Shown: positions 16,050-25,385 of the stretch, piece by piece
How the letters are laid out: the number at the start of each line of letters is the position of its first letter
Numbering within the stretch: the first letter of the stretch is position 1
Assembly (NCBI GenBank): GCA_964389285.1
Contig: CAYMCZ010000003.1
Coordinates: 138,709-202,708 of the forward strand
Length of the DNA: 64,000 bases
Source: Alectryocaccobium sp964389285
Lineage (GTDB): Bacteria > Bacillota > Clostridia > Lachnospirales > Lachnospiraceae
Direction of reading: 5' to 3'
Translations under genes and position numbers: made by a program
Notes under the pieces: generated by a model
What the model saw: the letters and a program-made list of their open reading frames with translations, nothing else
Databases searched by the model: none
What the model was told of the DNA's origin: nothing

Positions 16050-17150
16050 TTGATAGATAAAAAAATAAATGATTTATATAACGATCTTTTTACAACACTT
16101 CAGAAAGATCTGATTTCGGGAGTCGATCCCGAAGCCGAAAAGCTCAAGCAGGAACTTGACGAAAAACTTAATCAGATATTCAGAGACGGTAAAGAAGCTT
16201 CCGGTGATCTGAACCCCATAAAAAAGATCCCGGCTCCGCAAAACGAAGAGGCGGCAGCCGAAGCGGAAGTTCCCGCGCAGCCGGAAACAGACCCTATGGA
16301 AGATCTGGACGCGCTTATCGGCCTTGACGCCATTAAGCATGACGTAAAAGAGCTTTACGCATACGTAAAAATCCAGAAAATGCGTGCTGACAGCGGTCTT
16401 AAAACAGCGCCTCTGAATCTCCATCTCGTTTTCACCGGTAATCCCGGAACCGGCAAAACCACCGTGGCCAGGATCATAGCCCGCCTTTATAAACAGATCG
16501 GAGTTCTCTCCAAAGGACAGCTTGTGGAGGTTGACCGTTCAGGCCTTGTGGCAGGTTACGTCGGACAGACCGCGATCAAAACACAGGAAAAAATACAGGA
16601 GGCTCTCGGCGGCGTTTTATTTATAGACGAAGCATACGCGCTCGCAAAAGAGGGGAACGACTTCGGCCAGGAAGCCATCGATACAATACTTAAAGCCATG
16701 GAAGACAACCGCGACGATTTCGTTGTGATAGTCGCCGGTTATACCGGACCCATGGAAAAGTTCATAAACAGCAATCCCGGCCTTAAATCCCGTTTCAACA
16801 AGTATATCGCTTTTGCTGACTATTCGATCGAAGAGCTTACCGCCATATTCGAATCATACTGCAAAAAATATGATTACAGCATTGACGAAGAAAATTTAAA
16901 CCGTGTTTCGGATCTGCTGAGGCTCAAAAAGATAAATACACCCGAAAATTTCGCGAACGCAAGAGAGGCGCGCAATCTTTTCGAGGAGATCATCACAAAT
17001 CAGGCCCGCCGCCTGAATGCCGCGGAAAATATCACTCTTGATGATATGAAAACAATTCTGCGTGAAGATCTTTTCGATACAACTAAAGCTCCTCAGGAAA
17101 AAGCCACCGAAACAGACGAAATTATCGACGAAATATCAGATACCGAATAA
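16050..17150 (+). CDS. AAA+ ATPase of the SpoVK/CbbX type
   Basis: 366 residues. An N-terminal 85-residue Glu/Ala-rich segment precedes one AAA+ module with Walker A GNPGTGKTT (about 130-138) and Walker B VLFIDEAY (about 190), sensor and arginine-finger regions, and an acidic tail. Relatives include stage V sporulation protein K and the rubisco activase CbbX; the substrate here is unknown. The start is TTG at 16050 with GGAGG eight bases before it. A 12-base gap to the EamA gene and overlap of that with the PPTase gene suggest one operon. Confidence 0.87.
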   Translation: MIDKKINDLYNDLFTTLQKDLISGVDPEAEKLKQELDEKLNQIFRDGKEASGDLNPIKKIPAPQNEEAAAEAEVPAQPETDPMEDLDALIGLDAIKHDVKELYAYVKIQKMRADSGLKTAPLNLHLVFTGNPGTGKTTVARIIARLYKQIGVLSKGQLVEVDRSGLVAGYVGQTAIKTQEKIQEALGGVLFIDEAYALAKEGNDFGQEAIDTILKAMEDNRDDFVVIVAGYTGPMEKFINSNPGLKSRFNKYIAFADYSIEELTAIFESYCKKYDYSIDEENLNRVSDLLRLKKINTPENFANAREARNLFEEIITNQARRLNAAENITLDDMKTILREDLFDTTKAPQEKATETDEIIDEISDTE

Positions 17151-17162
17151 GAGTTAATACAA

Positions 17163-18110
17163 ATGTATTCAAAAGAAAGAAACACGGGAAATATCCTGCT
17201 CATTATAGCCGCCCTGATCTGGGGTTCGGCTTTTGTCGCCCAAAGTGCGGGCATGAAATACATAGGCCCCTTTACCTACGGCATGAGCAGAAGCCTTCTC
17301 GCCTTTGCGGTTCTTATTCCCGTAGTCATTATTTTCAGAAAAAAGCGATATAAAGAAGTACCCATGTCGCATTCAGAGAAGAAAGCACTTAACAGAAAAT
17401 CCCTCATCGGAGGGATTTTCTGCGGATTGGTGCTTACCGCCGCATCCTCATTTCAGCAGGTCGGCATCTCCATGACGACTGCCGGAAAAGCCGGTTTCAT
17501 AACCACTCTTTATATAATCATAGTCCCCATTTTCGGCATTTTTCTAAAAAAACATGTGCCGAAAATAATCTGGTTCTGCGTGGTCGTAGCCGTCGCCGGA
17601 TTTTATCTTTTATGTGTTCAGGAAGGTTTTTATCTTTCGATGGGTGACCTGCTCTGCCTTATATGCGCCTTTTGTTTTTCGGCGCATATAATGGTGATCG
17701 ATCATTTCACATCCAAAAACACGGATCCCGTGATGATGTCCTGCGTTCAGTTTATTGTAATGGCACTGATTTCAACGGTTCTCGCCTTTTCTTTTGAAAC
17801 TCCGGTGCTCTCTTCGATATGGGATGCAAAAATCACCATCCTTTACGCGGGCGCACTTTCGGGCGGAGTGGCATATACCCTTCAGATCATAGCACAGAAA
17901 AACACCATTCCTGCCGTAGCCACCTTGCTTATGAGTCTGGAATCCGTTTTCGCCGTGCTTTTCGGCTGGCTGATATTAAACGAAACCCTGAGCCTGAAAG
18001 AATTTGCGGGCTGCGTACTCGTGTTTGCCGCGGTAATCCTCTCTCAGATCAAACTGCCGCACAAAAAAGAAAGGGGGGGTAAAGAGCATGATAAAAGCAT
18101 ATTATCTTGA
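17163..18110 (+). CDS. EamA/DMT-family transporter
   Basis: 315 residues with ten predicted membrane helices in two five-helix EamA repeats, opening NILLIIAALIWGSAFVAQS (the conserved WGS/AF motif). Members export or import metabolites such as amino acids and nucleosides; the substrate is not predictable. The ribosome site is weak (AGAG), consistent with translational coupling to the AAA+ gene 12 bases upstream. Its 3' end overlaps the PPTase start by 23 bases and contains a seven-G run serving as that gene's ribosome site. Confidence 0.88.
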   Translation: MYSKERNTGNILLIIAALIWGSAFVAQSAGMKYIGPFTYGMSRSLLAFAVLIPVVIIFRKKRYKEVPMSHSEKKALNRKSLIGGIFCGLVLTAASSFQQVGISMTTAGKAGFITTLYIIIVPIFGIFLKKHVPKIIWFCVVVAVAGFYLLCVQEGFYLSMGDLLCLICAFCFSAHIMVIDHFTSKNTDPVMMSCVQFIVMALISTVLAFSFETPVLSSIWDAKITILYAGALSGGVAYTLQIIAQKNTIPAVATLLMSLESVFAVLFGWLILNETLSLKEFAGCVLVFAAVILSQIKLPHKKERGGKEHDKSILS

Positions 18111-18747
18111 TCTTGAAGGGTGTAAATGGACAAAGCGCGAACAAAAAGCGCTCGCCTCTTTATCTGACGAACGCGCCGCCGCCATCATGAACTACAAAAA
18201 AGAATCCGGCCGGCTTTTGTCATTATATTCGGCTCTTCTCGCAAATAAAGCCTTCTTCGATCTGCTTCACATCCCGGCGGACAGGCTTAAGTTTTCATAC
18301 GGCACAAACCGAAGGCCGCATCTGGTTTATCCTGCCGATACGGGACTGGATTTTAATTATTCACACACTGAAAGCGCAGTGCTTTTCGCTCTTACGGACG
18401 AAAGCTTTATCGGCACCGACATAGAATCTTCGGCTCGCAGGATCCCCGCAAATATTTACGCCAAAGTCTTTCACCCTGATGAGATAAACTATATAAACTC
18501 TTCCGGCAAATCCAAAGAGGAGCGTTTTTTTGAATGCTGGACAAGAAAAGAAGCCTATACAAAGCAGCTCGGCACAGGCCTTTCGCGGAATCTGTCGTCC
18601 ATAAATACACTCTCTGACGTTATGAGCAGCACCATGCTTACCATTCGGATAAATAAATACATCTGCTCGATATGCGTATCCCGCCCCTCAAAATCCCTAG
18701 CGTCCCTGAAAATAAATCACATCTCAAAAACATCTCTTGTAAAATAA
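18088..18747 (+). CDS. 4'-phosphopantetheinyl transferase, Sfp type
   Basis: Attaches the phosphopantetheine arm of CoA to carrier-protein serines. 219 residues with the three family signatures: FNYSHTE (about 91-97), IGTDIE (about 111-116; Mg-binding Asp/Glu) and FFECWTRKEAYTK (about 148-160). The start overlaps the upstream EamA gene, with GGGGGG nearby as ribosome site. No polyketide or nonribosomal synthase is in the window, so the partner is elsewhere. Confidence 0.92.
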   Translation: MIKAYYLDLEGCKWTKREQKALASLSDERAAAIMNYKKESGRLLSLYSALLANKAFFDLLHIPADRLKFSYGTNRRPHLVYPADTGLDFNYSHTESAVLFALTDESFIGTDIESSARRIPANIYAKVFHPDEINYINSSGKSKEERFFECWTRKEAYTKQLGTGLSRNLSSINTLSDVMSSTMLTIRINKYICSICVSRPSKSLASLKINHISKTSLVK

Positions 18748-18799
18748 TCTTCCGTTGGCTATAATTTTAGCTGTTAATATCTCTTTTCGGAGTTAAGTC

Positions 18800-19687
18800 A
18801 TGAAACGATTTGCCGTTCTGCTGCCCATACTCGGCGGCATTCTTTTCGGCTCCGCCGGCATTTTTGTAAGAACATTCGAAAGCGCCGGTCTGAGCAATAT
18901 GAGCATCATTTTTATGAGGGCAGGGCTGTCTCTGGCAGTTATGTTTTTATTTTTGTTAATAAAAGACAAAACCCTGTTTAAAATAAAGCCGAAAGACCTG
19001 ATCTGGATCGCTTTATGCGCTCTGTGCGGAATGTTGATCACCAATATAACCTTCAATTACGCCAGCGTGCATCTCTCTCTTTCGTTTGCGGCCGTTCTTT
19101 TATCTCTCTCGCCTATATATACCATGATAGTGTCCCGGTTTGCATTTAAGATACCGGTCACGGGCGTCAAAATCGTCTGTATGTTTCTTTCGATAATCGG
19201 CTGCGTGCTCGTCAGCGGCATAATCGGCTCCGACGTAAATCTGTCGGTCACGGGTATCGCGGCGGGCATTATTTCGGGCGTGTCGTTCGGAATGACCGCC
19301 ATATTTTCAAAAGCGGCCGCGTCGCACGGCATACGAAGCCTGACCGTGACATTTTACTGTATAGTTATCATAACTCTCGTTACGGCTCCTTTTACAAACT
19401 TTTCGGGCATAGCGGACTTTATCGCACAGGATCCGGCATACAACCTGCTTTTAATGATAATGCACGCCCTGTTCATTACCGCGCTGCCATACATATTTAT
19501 AACCACGGCGTCCGGCATAATAGATCCGTCCATCGTGACTATCTTAAATTCCGGAGAGCCGGTTGCCGCAATGATATTCGGTCTTATCTTTTTCTCGGAG
19601 ATTCCGACTCTCGTTTCGATTTTGGGTATGATCATCACGATAATCTCAATCGCCGTCTTATCCATGCGTAAAACAAAGCAGGCTTAA
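18800..19687 (+). CDS. EamA/DMT-family transporter
   Basis: 295 residues, ten predicted helices, starting MKRFAVLLPILGGILFGSAGIFVR, the FGS-AGIF pattern of EamA repeat 1. GGAGT precedes the ATG at 18800. It lies 52 bases after the PPTase gene and is probably the last gene of the 16050-19687 transcript. It is a paralogue of the 17163 gene but only distantly similar. Substrate unknown. Confidence 0.87.
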   Translation: MKRFAVLLPILGGILFGSAGIFVRTFESAGLSNMSIIFMRAGLSLAVMFLFLLIKDKTLFKIKPKDLIWIALCALCGMLITNITFNYASVHLSLSFAAVLLSLSPIYTMIVSRFAFKIPVTGVKIVCMFLSIIGCVLVSGIIGSDVNLSVTGIAAGIISGVSFGMTAIFSKAAASHGIRSLTVTFYCIVIITLVTAPFTNFSGIADFIAQDPAYNLLLMIMHALFITALPYIFITTASGIIDPSIVTILNSGEPVAAMIFGLIFFSEIPTLVSILGMIITIISIAVLSMRKTKQA

Positions 19688-19704
19688 AAATTTTAAAAAA
19701 AGGG

Positions 19705-19733
19705 TTGCATTATTAAATGCGGTATGCTATTAT
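19705..19733 (+). promoter_or_regulatory. Orphan promoter with no gene downstream
   Basis: TTGCAT (19705-19710), exact 17-base spacer, TATTAT (19728-19733). The next plus-strand gene is over 7 kb away, so it would drive only the structured RNA at 19740-19916. Confidence 0.6.
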
Positions 19734-19739
19734 ACAGTC

Positions 19740-19916
19740 AGTTAGCCAAAGGCAACTCGCCTGAGGGCTAATATACATACCTTTCAAAACCTCCCTTTTA
19801 TCGGGCTTTTCTCCTCGCTTGCCCGATTATTCCCGATAATCAATGATTTCAGATTATTGGAACAAAGCAAAGAAGAGCTGTCGCATTATACAAGAAGAAT
19901 GAATATTGCGACAGCT
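19740..19916 (+). ncRNA. Possible structured small RNA
   Basis: Starts at the predicted start site of the orphan promoter. Hairpin 1: TTAGCC-aa-AGGC-aactc-GCCT-ga-GGGCTAA with an AA/GA internal loop. Hairpin 2: ATCGGGC...GCCCGAT near 19800-19830. Hairpin 3: GAGCTGTCGCA...TGCGACAGCTC (19875-19916), then CTCTTATTG. Its first 18 bases, AGTTAGCCAAAGGCAACT, resemble the palindrome at 10319-10340. No known RNA family recognised; it may instead be the residual leader of a lost gene. Confidence 0.35.
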
Positions 19917-19940
19917 CCTCTTATTGTTTAATCGAAAAGC

Positions 19941-20711
19941 TTATCCCCGCAGACCCTTCACTATCTGAGTGTATGCGTCCACGATTATTTTGCTGTCCCG
20001 GCTGAAAAGCACTCCTTCGTAGCCGGATTCGATATAAGAGCGACCCTTTTCAATATTTCCACAGAAAACAAAGCCCGGCTTACCCGCTGCCTTGCATGCG
20101 TTTTTTATGCGTTCGATGGCATTTACAAAATCGGGATGTGTAAACTGTCCGGGTATCCCCATGGAAATGGACAGATCATTAGGCCCTATAAGTATGCCGT
20201 CTACCCCCGGGAGCGCCGTGATCTCTTCTATGCAATCCAGACATTCCGCAGTCTCGCACTGCGGGATCACCATAAATTCTTCATTTGAGACATTCATGTA
20301 ATTTTCATGTCCTTTAGACCACTCTTCGTTGCCGTATCCGCAATCCCGCCCCTTGGCAAATCCTCTGTTTCCGAGCGGAGGATATTTCGCTATGTCTATG
20401 AGTTCTTTTACCTGCTCCACGTATTTAAGACAGGGTATCACAACACCTTTGGCTCCCGACCAGGCTATACTCTGAATTTCTTTATGAGTCGGTTCGGGCA
20501 CTCTTACTATGGTGGTGATGCCGGCAAGCTCAGCAGCGCGAACGAAATTCATCAGCTCCTCTGCCGTATGCGGGCGCTGCTCCGTATCGAGCATTACAAA
20601 ATCGATCTCGGCATAGCCCAGCAGCTCCATAACGGCGGGATTCCCGACCGCCATCAGCGTTCCTACCACAACTTCTTTATTGTCTATTTTCCGTTTCATT
20701 AAGTTTTGCAT
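19941..20711 (-). CDS. HpcH/HpaI-family class II aldolase
   Basis: 256 residues in the pyruvate-dependent aldolase family (4-hydroxy-2-oxoheptanedioate aldolase, 2-keto-3-deoxy-L-rhamnonate aldolase). Visible family segments are FVMLDTEQRPH (metal-site region), a conserved PECET-like PQCETAE (about 150) and GVDGILIGPNDLSISMG (about 170-187). The enzyme would cleave or form 2-oxo acid aldols in the cytoplasm; the true substrate is open. GGGAG sits 6 bases before ATG 20711. Apparently a single gene. Confidence 0.87.
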   Translation of the reverse strand: MQNLMKRKIDNKEVVVGTLMAVGNPAVMELLGYAEIDFVMLDTEQRPHTAEELMNFVRAAELAGITTIVRVPEPTHKEIQSIAWSGAKGVVIPCLKYVEQVKELIDIAKYPPLGNRGFAKGRDCGYGNEEWSKGHENYMNVSNEEFMVIPQCETAECLDCIEEITALPGVDGILIGPNDLSISMGIPGQFTHPDFVNAIERIKNACKAAGKPGFVFCGNIEKGRSYIESGYEGVLFSRDSKIIVDAYTQIVKGLRG

Positions 20712-20747
20712 GAAATTCTCCCGTAAATTACTAATAAATATCGTTTT

Positions 20748-21353
20748 TTATTGCCAAGAGCCGCCTGCCGTCTTAAAAATGACTACACGCTCCCTGTCGT
20801 TTTTCTGCGGCAAAAGATCAGAGCAGTCTATCTCATCCACAAAGATAAGCTCGTCCACGGTCATAAGATAAAAAATATATTCATCCGAAGGGTAGTAGCT
20901 TATCAGAAACATCTCCTTCCCGTAAAGATACCAGGCTTCTTTAATACGTGCCATGACCGAAGATAAGATTTCCACCGAGAAAGGATTAAAGAAGAAAAGC
21001 CTGTCCGCCTCCGGCGGAACACGGTATTCTTCCGCGCTGATGTTGATAAATTCCACATTTGCGGGACTGCCTGCCGACCTGTGATTTTTTAAGGCCATCT
21101 CATAAATCATCCTATCGTACTCCAAGCCGATCACCCTGCATCCGATCTCATGGTTAAGAAAGAACCCCACCCGTCCTTTTCCGCAGCCGAAGTCAATTAC
21201 GGTATTATCTTTCGTAATATATCCGCTTGCGGCTATACGCTCAAGAACGGCATACGAAGTGGGTTCGTATGCGTACCGGAATTCATCCGACTGGGAACCT
21301 TCTCTTCCGAAAGTCCTTATCTTTAAATGTTTTTCCCATTGAAATTCATTCAT
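20748..21353 (-). CDS. Class I SAM-dependent methyltransferase
   Basis: 201 residues with a Rossmann methyltransferase core: motif I VIDFGCGKGRVGFFL (about 52-66), motif II VIGLEYD (about 73-79) and motif IV RLFFFNPF (about 118). The FNPF where NPPY is usual for base methylases suggests a small-molecule or unassigned substrate. Its start overlaps the DUF1847 stop in ATGA, so the two are translationally coupled. Confidence 0.85.
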   Translation of the reverse strand: MNEFQWEKHLKIRTFGREGSQSDEFRYAYEPTSYAVLERIAASGYITKDNTVIDFGCGKGRVGFFLNHEIGCRVIGLEYDRMIYEMALKNHRSAGSPANVEFINISAEEYRVPPEADRLFFFNPFSVEILSSVMARIKEAWYLYGKEMFLISYYPSDEYIFYLMTVDELIFVDEIDCSDLLPQKNDRERVVIFKTAGGSWQ

Positions 21354-21994
21354 TTCTGATCCTGAAGCAGCTTTTTGTAATAAGCGTTTGCCTGATACAA
21401 CGCCCCCACCGGATTATGCGCAAGCACCCTGTCCTTTGCCACAAGCGTCGTAACCGGAGCCTTTGAATATTTATAGAAAAGGCTGTCATGTCCCACGCAC
21501 AGTCCTATAACAACATTGAACTGTGTGCCGATTTTGTTCAGCATTTGAGCCTGAAGTATCGGATTGCACATGGCGGCGCCTACCGCTTCGCATTTTTTGT
21601 CAATGCCTACTTCCACTTTTTTGATTTCTCCGGCCTTGCAGCTTACGCCGAACACCTCAAAGCCTTTTTTTCTGGCTATTTTCGCAAAAATATTTGCTTC
21701 CCGGATTAGACCCACACAGGTAGCTATGCCTATTTTTTTATAATCCATAGCCATGGCAAAATCGCATACTTCCTCGACTCTCGTCATCCTGCCGTAGCTT
21801 CTGTACTCCAGATCAGCTGCCATTGCCATTATTTTGGCATTGTCATCCTCTTTATATGTCTCAAGAGATTTGGCCTTGTCTTCTTCGGTGACAACCTGTT
21901 TTGAAACGCAGAACGCCGGATAACCGCCCTCGTCAGGATACCAGCAGTTGGTCTTTAAACAATCTATACAACTTCTTTCAATTGTTTCGCTCAT
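21350..21994 (-). CDS. DUF1847 cysteine-rich protein
   Basis: 214 residues. An N-terminal Cys cluster (CIDCLKTNCW near 10-19, later a lone Cys) suggests metal or iron-sulfur binding. A C-terminal segment follows with VIGLCVGHDSLFYKYSKAPVTTLVAKDRVLAHNP, split here as VIGLCVGHDSLF and APVTTLVAKDR, typical of DUF1847. Found in anaerobes; function unknown. ATG 21994 has GGGAGG 7-8 bases upstream. Confidence 0.83.
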   Translation of the reverse strand: MSETIERSCIDCLKTNCWYPDEGGYPAFCVSKQVVTEEDKAKSLETYKEDDNAKIMAMAADLEYRSYGRMTRVEEVCDFAMAMDYKKIGIATCVGLIREANIFAKIARKKGFEVFGVSCKAGEIKKVEVGIDKKCEAVGAAMCNPILQAQMLNKIGTQFNVVIGLCVGHDSLFYKYSKAPVTTLVAKDRVLAHNPVGALYQANAYYKKLLQDQK

Positions 21995-22068
21995 GATGAT
22001 ACCTCCCGAAAACAACTCTGATTATAAAATACCGTTTCATTATAGACCCGTTATGTTTGAAAAGCAAA

Positions 22069-22785
22069 TCATAATCTGTAAAGGGCTGCAATTTCTTCGG
22101 TGTAAACGCCGGGTGCTTTGTATATTATCAGCGGTTTTTCTATTTTTATTCTCGGATTGCCCTCTTTTACGGCCTCTATAAGCACCATGTTCGGCGGCTT
22201 GTCTATATAAGGATGTACAAGCCTCATCCTTTTCGGCTCAAGCCTGTATTTTTTTAAAGTGCAGAAAAGCTCCGCGAGCCTGAACGGTCTGTGTATCATG
22301 AACATCCTGCCTTTGGAAACGAGCAGCTTCGCGCTTTCTTCAGCCACGTCTTCAAAGCTGCACAGGGCTTCATGCCTTGCTATGTATTTTGCTTCATCTT
22401 TGTTTTTAAGCCCGTGGTCGTTTATCATATAAGGCGGATTGGTTACGACGGCCGTAAAACTCTCTTTCCCGAAAATGTCCGAAGCGTTTTTTATGTCGCC
22501 CTGAACGATTTTGATCCTGTCATTTAAAGAGTTGTACTCCACGCTCATATTTGCGAGCTCCACGCTTTTTCTTTGAATCTCAAGTCCGGCAAAATGTTTT
22601 GCTTTTGTATTCGCCGCCAGCAGTATGGGAATAATCCCGTTTCCGGACCCCAGATCAATAACCTTATCCGAAGACCTTATTTCCGCAAAACGCGACAAAA
22701 GAACGGCATCCATACCGAAACGAAAGCCGTCCTTTGACTGGTAAATATAATATCCGTTCTGAAGATCGTCAAGAGTAATCTCCAT
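22069..22785 (-). CDS. tRNA1(Val) (adenine37-N6)-methyltransferase-like protein
   Basis: 238 residues of the YfiC/TrmN6 family. It opens with the family pattern YQSKDGFRFGMDAVLLSRF, followed by motif I VIDLGSGNGIIPILL (about 41-55) and the N6-adenine motif VVTNPPY (about 113-119). It modifies A37 of a valine tRNA in E. coli; the clostridial target is assumed. ATG 22785 follows GGGAGATTGATC; an in-frame TTG at 22791 is too close to the ribosome site. Separated by two bases from the ricT-like gene. Confidence 0.88.
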   Translation of the reverse strand: MEITLDDLQNGYYIYQSKDGFRFGMDAVLLSRFAEIRSSDKVIDLGSGNGIIPILLAANTKAKHFAGLEIQRKSVELANMSVEYNSLNDRIKIVQGDIKNASDIFGKESFTAVVTNPPYMINDHGLKNKDEAKYIARHEALCSFEDVAEESAKLLVSKGRMFMIHRPFRLAELFCTLKKYRLEPKRMRLVHPYIDKPPNMVLIEAVKEGNPRIKIEKPLIIYKAPGVYTEEIAALYRL

Positions 22786-22787
22786 GA

Positions 22788-23672
22788 TCAATCTCCCTCC
22801 AGAGCTTTAAGGGCCTTTTCATCCGCCGCTGATATGCTCTCCCTGTTTTTCTTTTTATGACGTGCTTTTATTTTAAGTTCATCCACGGGATATTCCCTGA
22901 TGACCTTTTCTTCGCCTTCATCCACCAGAACCTTTACGATCTGCCGAAGCACATTCAGATCCACCACCTCTCCGGTAAGCCCGTCGGGAGTAATCGCGGT
23001 ATCGCCTTTGTCCGGAAGGCGGCTGTTCAGATATTCGTATGTAGCATGTTCGTTTCTGAGGCAGCACATAAGGCGCCCGCAGGAGCCCGATATCTTTGTC
23101 GGGTTAAGTGAAAGGCTCTGCTCTTTTGCCATCTTTATTGATACCGGGGCAAATTCGGAAAGATAGGAATTGCAGCAAAGCGGACGCCCGCAAATGCTGA
23201 TGCCTCCCAAAAGTCTCGCCTCGTCCCTTACCCCTATCTGCCGAAGCTCGATTCTGGTTTTGAATGTCGCCGCGAGATCTTTGACCAGCTCCCGAAAATC
23301 CACCCGCTCATCGGCGGTAAAATAAAACATGATCCTGCTTCCGTCAAATGCGTATTCCACGTTGACAAGTTTCATGTCCAAACCTTTTTTTGAAATCTTT
23401 TCCTGACATATCCTAAAGGCTTCTTTTTCTTTTTTTTCGTTTTCAGCCACACGCCCGGCATCCTCTTCGGTCGCCTTTCGCAGTATGTTTTTTAAGGGCG
23501 GTGATATCTTTTCTTCGGGAACCTCTTTTAAGGGCATCGCAATAAATCCGTACTCCTGCCCCTTTGCCGTCTCCACGACCACGAAATCGCCTTTTTTCAG
23601 GTCGATACCGGCCGGATCGTAATAATATACTTTTCCCGGATTTCTGAATCTTACACCTACAACTTTTGTCAT
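22788..23672 (-). CDS. ricT: PSP1-domain protein, RicT/YaaT family
   Basis: 294 residues. The PSP1 domain opens KVVGVRFRNPGKVYYYDP, and conserved cysteines lie in CGRPLCCNSYL and GSCGRLMCCLRNE (about 160-215), the iron-sulfur ligands in the B. subtilis Ric (YaaT-YlbF-YmcA) complex. That complex promotes RNase Y-dependent mRNA maturation and affects sporulation and biofilm. The neighbourhood HolB-RicT-TrmN6 matches the conserved holB-yaaT-yabA-yabB region of Firmicutes, here lacking yabA. Confidence 0.92.
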   Translation of the reverse strand: MTKVVGVRFRNPGKVYYYDPAGIDLKKGDFVVVETAKGQEYGFIAMPLKEVPEEKISPPLKNILRKATEEDAGRVAENEKKEKEAFRICQEKISKKGLDMKLVNVEYAFDGSRIMFYFTADERVDFRELVKDLAATFKTRIELRQIGVRDEARLLGGISICGRPLCCNSYLSEFAPVSIKMAKEQSLSLNPTKISGSCGRLMCCLRNEHATYEYLNSRLPDKGDTAITPDGLTGEVVDLNVLRQIVKVLVDEGEEKVIREYPVDELKIKARHKKKNRESISAADEKALKALEGD

Positions 23673-23687
23673 TATTTATCTTTTCTC

Positions 23688-24686
23688 CTAATTTTCCAGC
23701 ATTGTCAAAAACGCAAGTTCCAGAACAAGCTCCGGATTTACGTTTGCTTTTAATCTCGTGCGGGCCACGTCAAATGCATCGATAATCGTCTGTATGCCCT
23801 GATACGAACTCGTATTTGCCCATGTTTTTATGGCGTGAATCTCGTTTTTAAAGATCAGTGAATCGGCTTCTTTCGTGGCTTTATACAGCAGAACATCTCT
23901 GAACCATATGGTAAACAAGTCCAGATAATCAAAAATATCGTTTTTATTTGACGCGATTTTTCGCTGATAATCTATAAGCTCTATGGAATTCATCTGCTTA
24001 AATCTGCCGAGCAGATAAATACTTTCGTCAATTTTTACCCGGTATTCGTCAGAGCCGGCAAGTCTGGCAGCCATGCCGATTCTTCCCTTTGCAATGGCGG
24101 TATAAATATCAGCCAGCTTGTCGGGAACAAAAAGCTCTTTTTGCAGATATTCTTTAAGAACACTGTCTTTGACCGGACGGACATTTATCACCATGCTCCT
24201 TGACATGATGGTCGGAAGCAGCATCCCTACGTTGTCGGCCACCAGGATGATGACCGCATACTTGGGCGGCTCTTCGAGTGATTTCAGAAGCGCGTTCTGC
24301 GCCTGAACCGTCATCAGCGAAGCATCCGGAATGATATATATCTTGTATTTTCCTTCATAGGGTTTAATCTGTATCGTATCTATAATCTGTTCTCTGATAT
24401 CATCAACGCCGATCGAATCGGTTTTGGTTCGCCGGATGGTAATGATATCCGGGTGATTGCCGCCCGCTGCCTTAATACATGACGGACAATTCATGCACGG
24501 CTCTCCCGAGCGCAGCCCGCACTGAAGCGCGGCCGCAAAAAGCTTTACCAGCTTCATTTTCCCGATGCCTGCCTCTCCCTGAAAGACATAGGCATGTGAC
24601 ACCCTCTCTTTGGCCGCTATGTTTTTGAGCATGGCTATATTTTCCTGATGTCCGATAACGGATGAATAGCCTCTTAATTCACTCAT
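23688..24686 (-). CDS. holB: DNA polymerase III subunit delta'
   Basis: Clamp-loader subunit; 332 residues. AAA+ fold with P-loop GEAGIGK (about 38-44), a four-Cys zinc module (about 56-70: CMNCPSC), and the QNALLKSLEEPP sensor-1 region (about 131-142). The SRC motif reads SRS, so the trans-acting arginine is kept. The start overlaps the preceding guanylate-kinase-like gene by 8 bases. Confidence 0.93.
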   Translation of the reverse strand: MSELRGYSSVIGHQENIAMLKNIAAKERVSHAYVFQGEAGIGKMKLVKLFAAALQCGLRSGEPCMNCPSCIKAAGGNHPDIITIRRTKTDSIGVDDIREQIIDTIQIKPYEGKYKIYIIPDASLMTVQAQNALLKSLEEPPKYAVIILVADNVGMLLPTIMSRSMVINVRPVKDSVLKEYLQKELFVPDKLADIYTAIAKGRIGMAARLAGSDEYRVKIDESIYLLGRFKQMNSIELIDYQRKIASNKNDIFDYLDLFTIWFRDVLLYKATKEADSLIFKNEIHAIKTWANTSSYQGIQTIIDAFDVARTRLKANVNPELVLELAFLTMLEN

Positions 24687-25281
24687 TTGCTACTATCTCC
24701 TGTTTTATATATTCCTTTACCTCATCTATGCAATCCTGCGGTTCATGATCATTTGAAAACCTCTTATTAACTCCGGATTTTGCAAGATTTATTTCAGAAA
24801 AATCCTCTTCGTCTGCTAAATACCGCCTGCACACCTCTGAATATGCAGGATTGCCCTGCATTTTTTCTCTGTTTAAGGCTCTCATGAGCCTGATATAATT
24901 ATCCGTCTCTATGTAAAGCGGCAAAACAACCCTTTCCCCGAAGTAGTTTCTCATCTTTATAAAAGACTGAAGCGTGCCTATAGTCAGATAGCTTTTCGTA
25001 TCGGTATCGATCTGACCTTCGTCCGCGGTAAAATAATACCAGGCGCCGTGAACGGTATGATAGACTCTTTCTTCGATAATGCGCCCCTGCGAACGAAGCG
25101 TTTTCAGATGGTCTTCATCAGAAAAATAGTATTCTTTTCCGTTTGTTTCGCCTTTTCTCATGGGTCTTGTGGTATACAAAACCAGCGGAAAAAGTCCAAG
25201 CGCCTCATCATGAAGTATCTCATGATATATAAGATCTTTGCCTGCGGCGCTTTTTCCCATGATCATAAATATTTTTCCCAT
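24679..25281 (-). CDS. Guanylate-kinase-like protein
   Basis: 200 residues with P-loop GKSAAGKD (9-16) and the GMP-binding landmarks YTTRPMRKGETNG (about 37-49) and YYFSDEDH, as in guanylate kinases. The lid and C-terminal part are unusual, and the second half resembles paralogues found before holB in clostridia rather than housekeeping Gmk. A nucleotide-kinase or signalling role is likely but unproven. Ribosome site AGAGG 11 bases upstream. First gene of the holB-ricT-trmN6 operon. Confidence 0.82.
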   Translation of the reverse strand: MGKIFMIMGKSAAGKDLIYHEILHDEALGLFPLVLYTTRPMRKGETNGKEYYFSDEDHLKTLRSQGRIIEERVYHTVHGAWYYFTADEGQIDTDTKSYLTIGTLQSFIKMRNYFGERVVLPLYIETDNYIRLMRALNREKMQGNPAYSEVCRRYLADEEDFSEINLAKSGVNKRFSNDHEPQDCIDEVKEYIKQEIVANE

Positions 25282-25385
25282 TCGGTAATGAGCCTCTGCA
25301 TGTTTTTCGGTTTATTATACCATATTTTTTCTTTAACCACATCAAATTGTTTTTCCGTGAATCGGTTTTTTATAAATTCTCTTAT

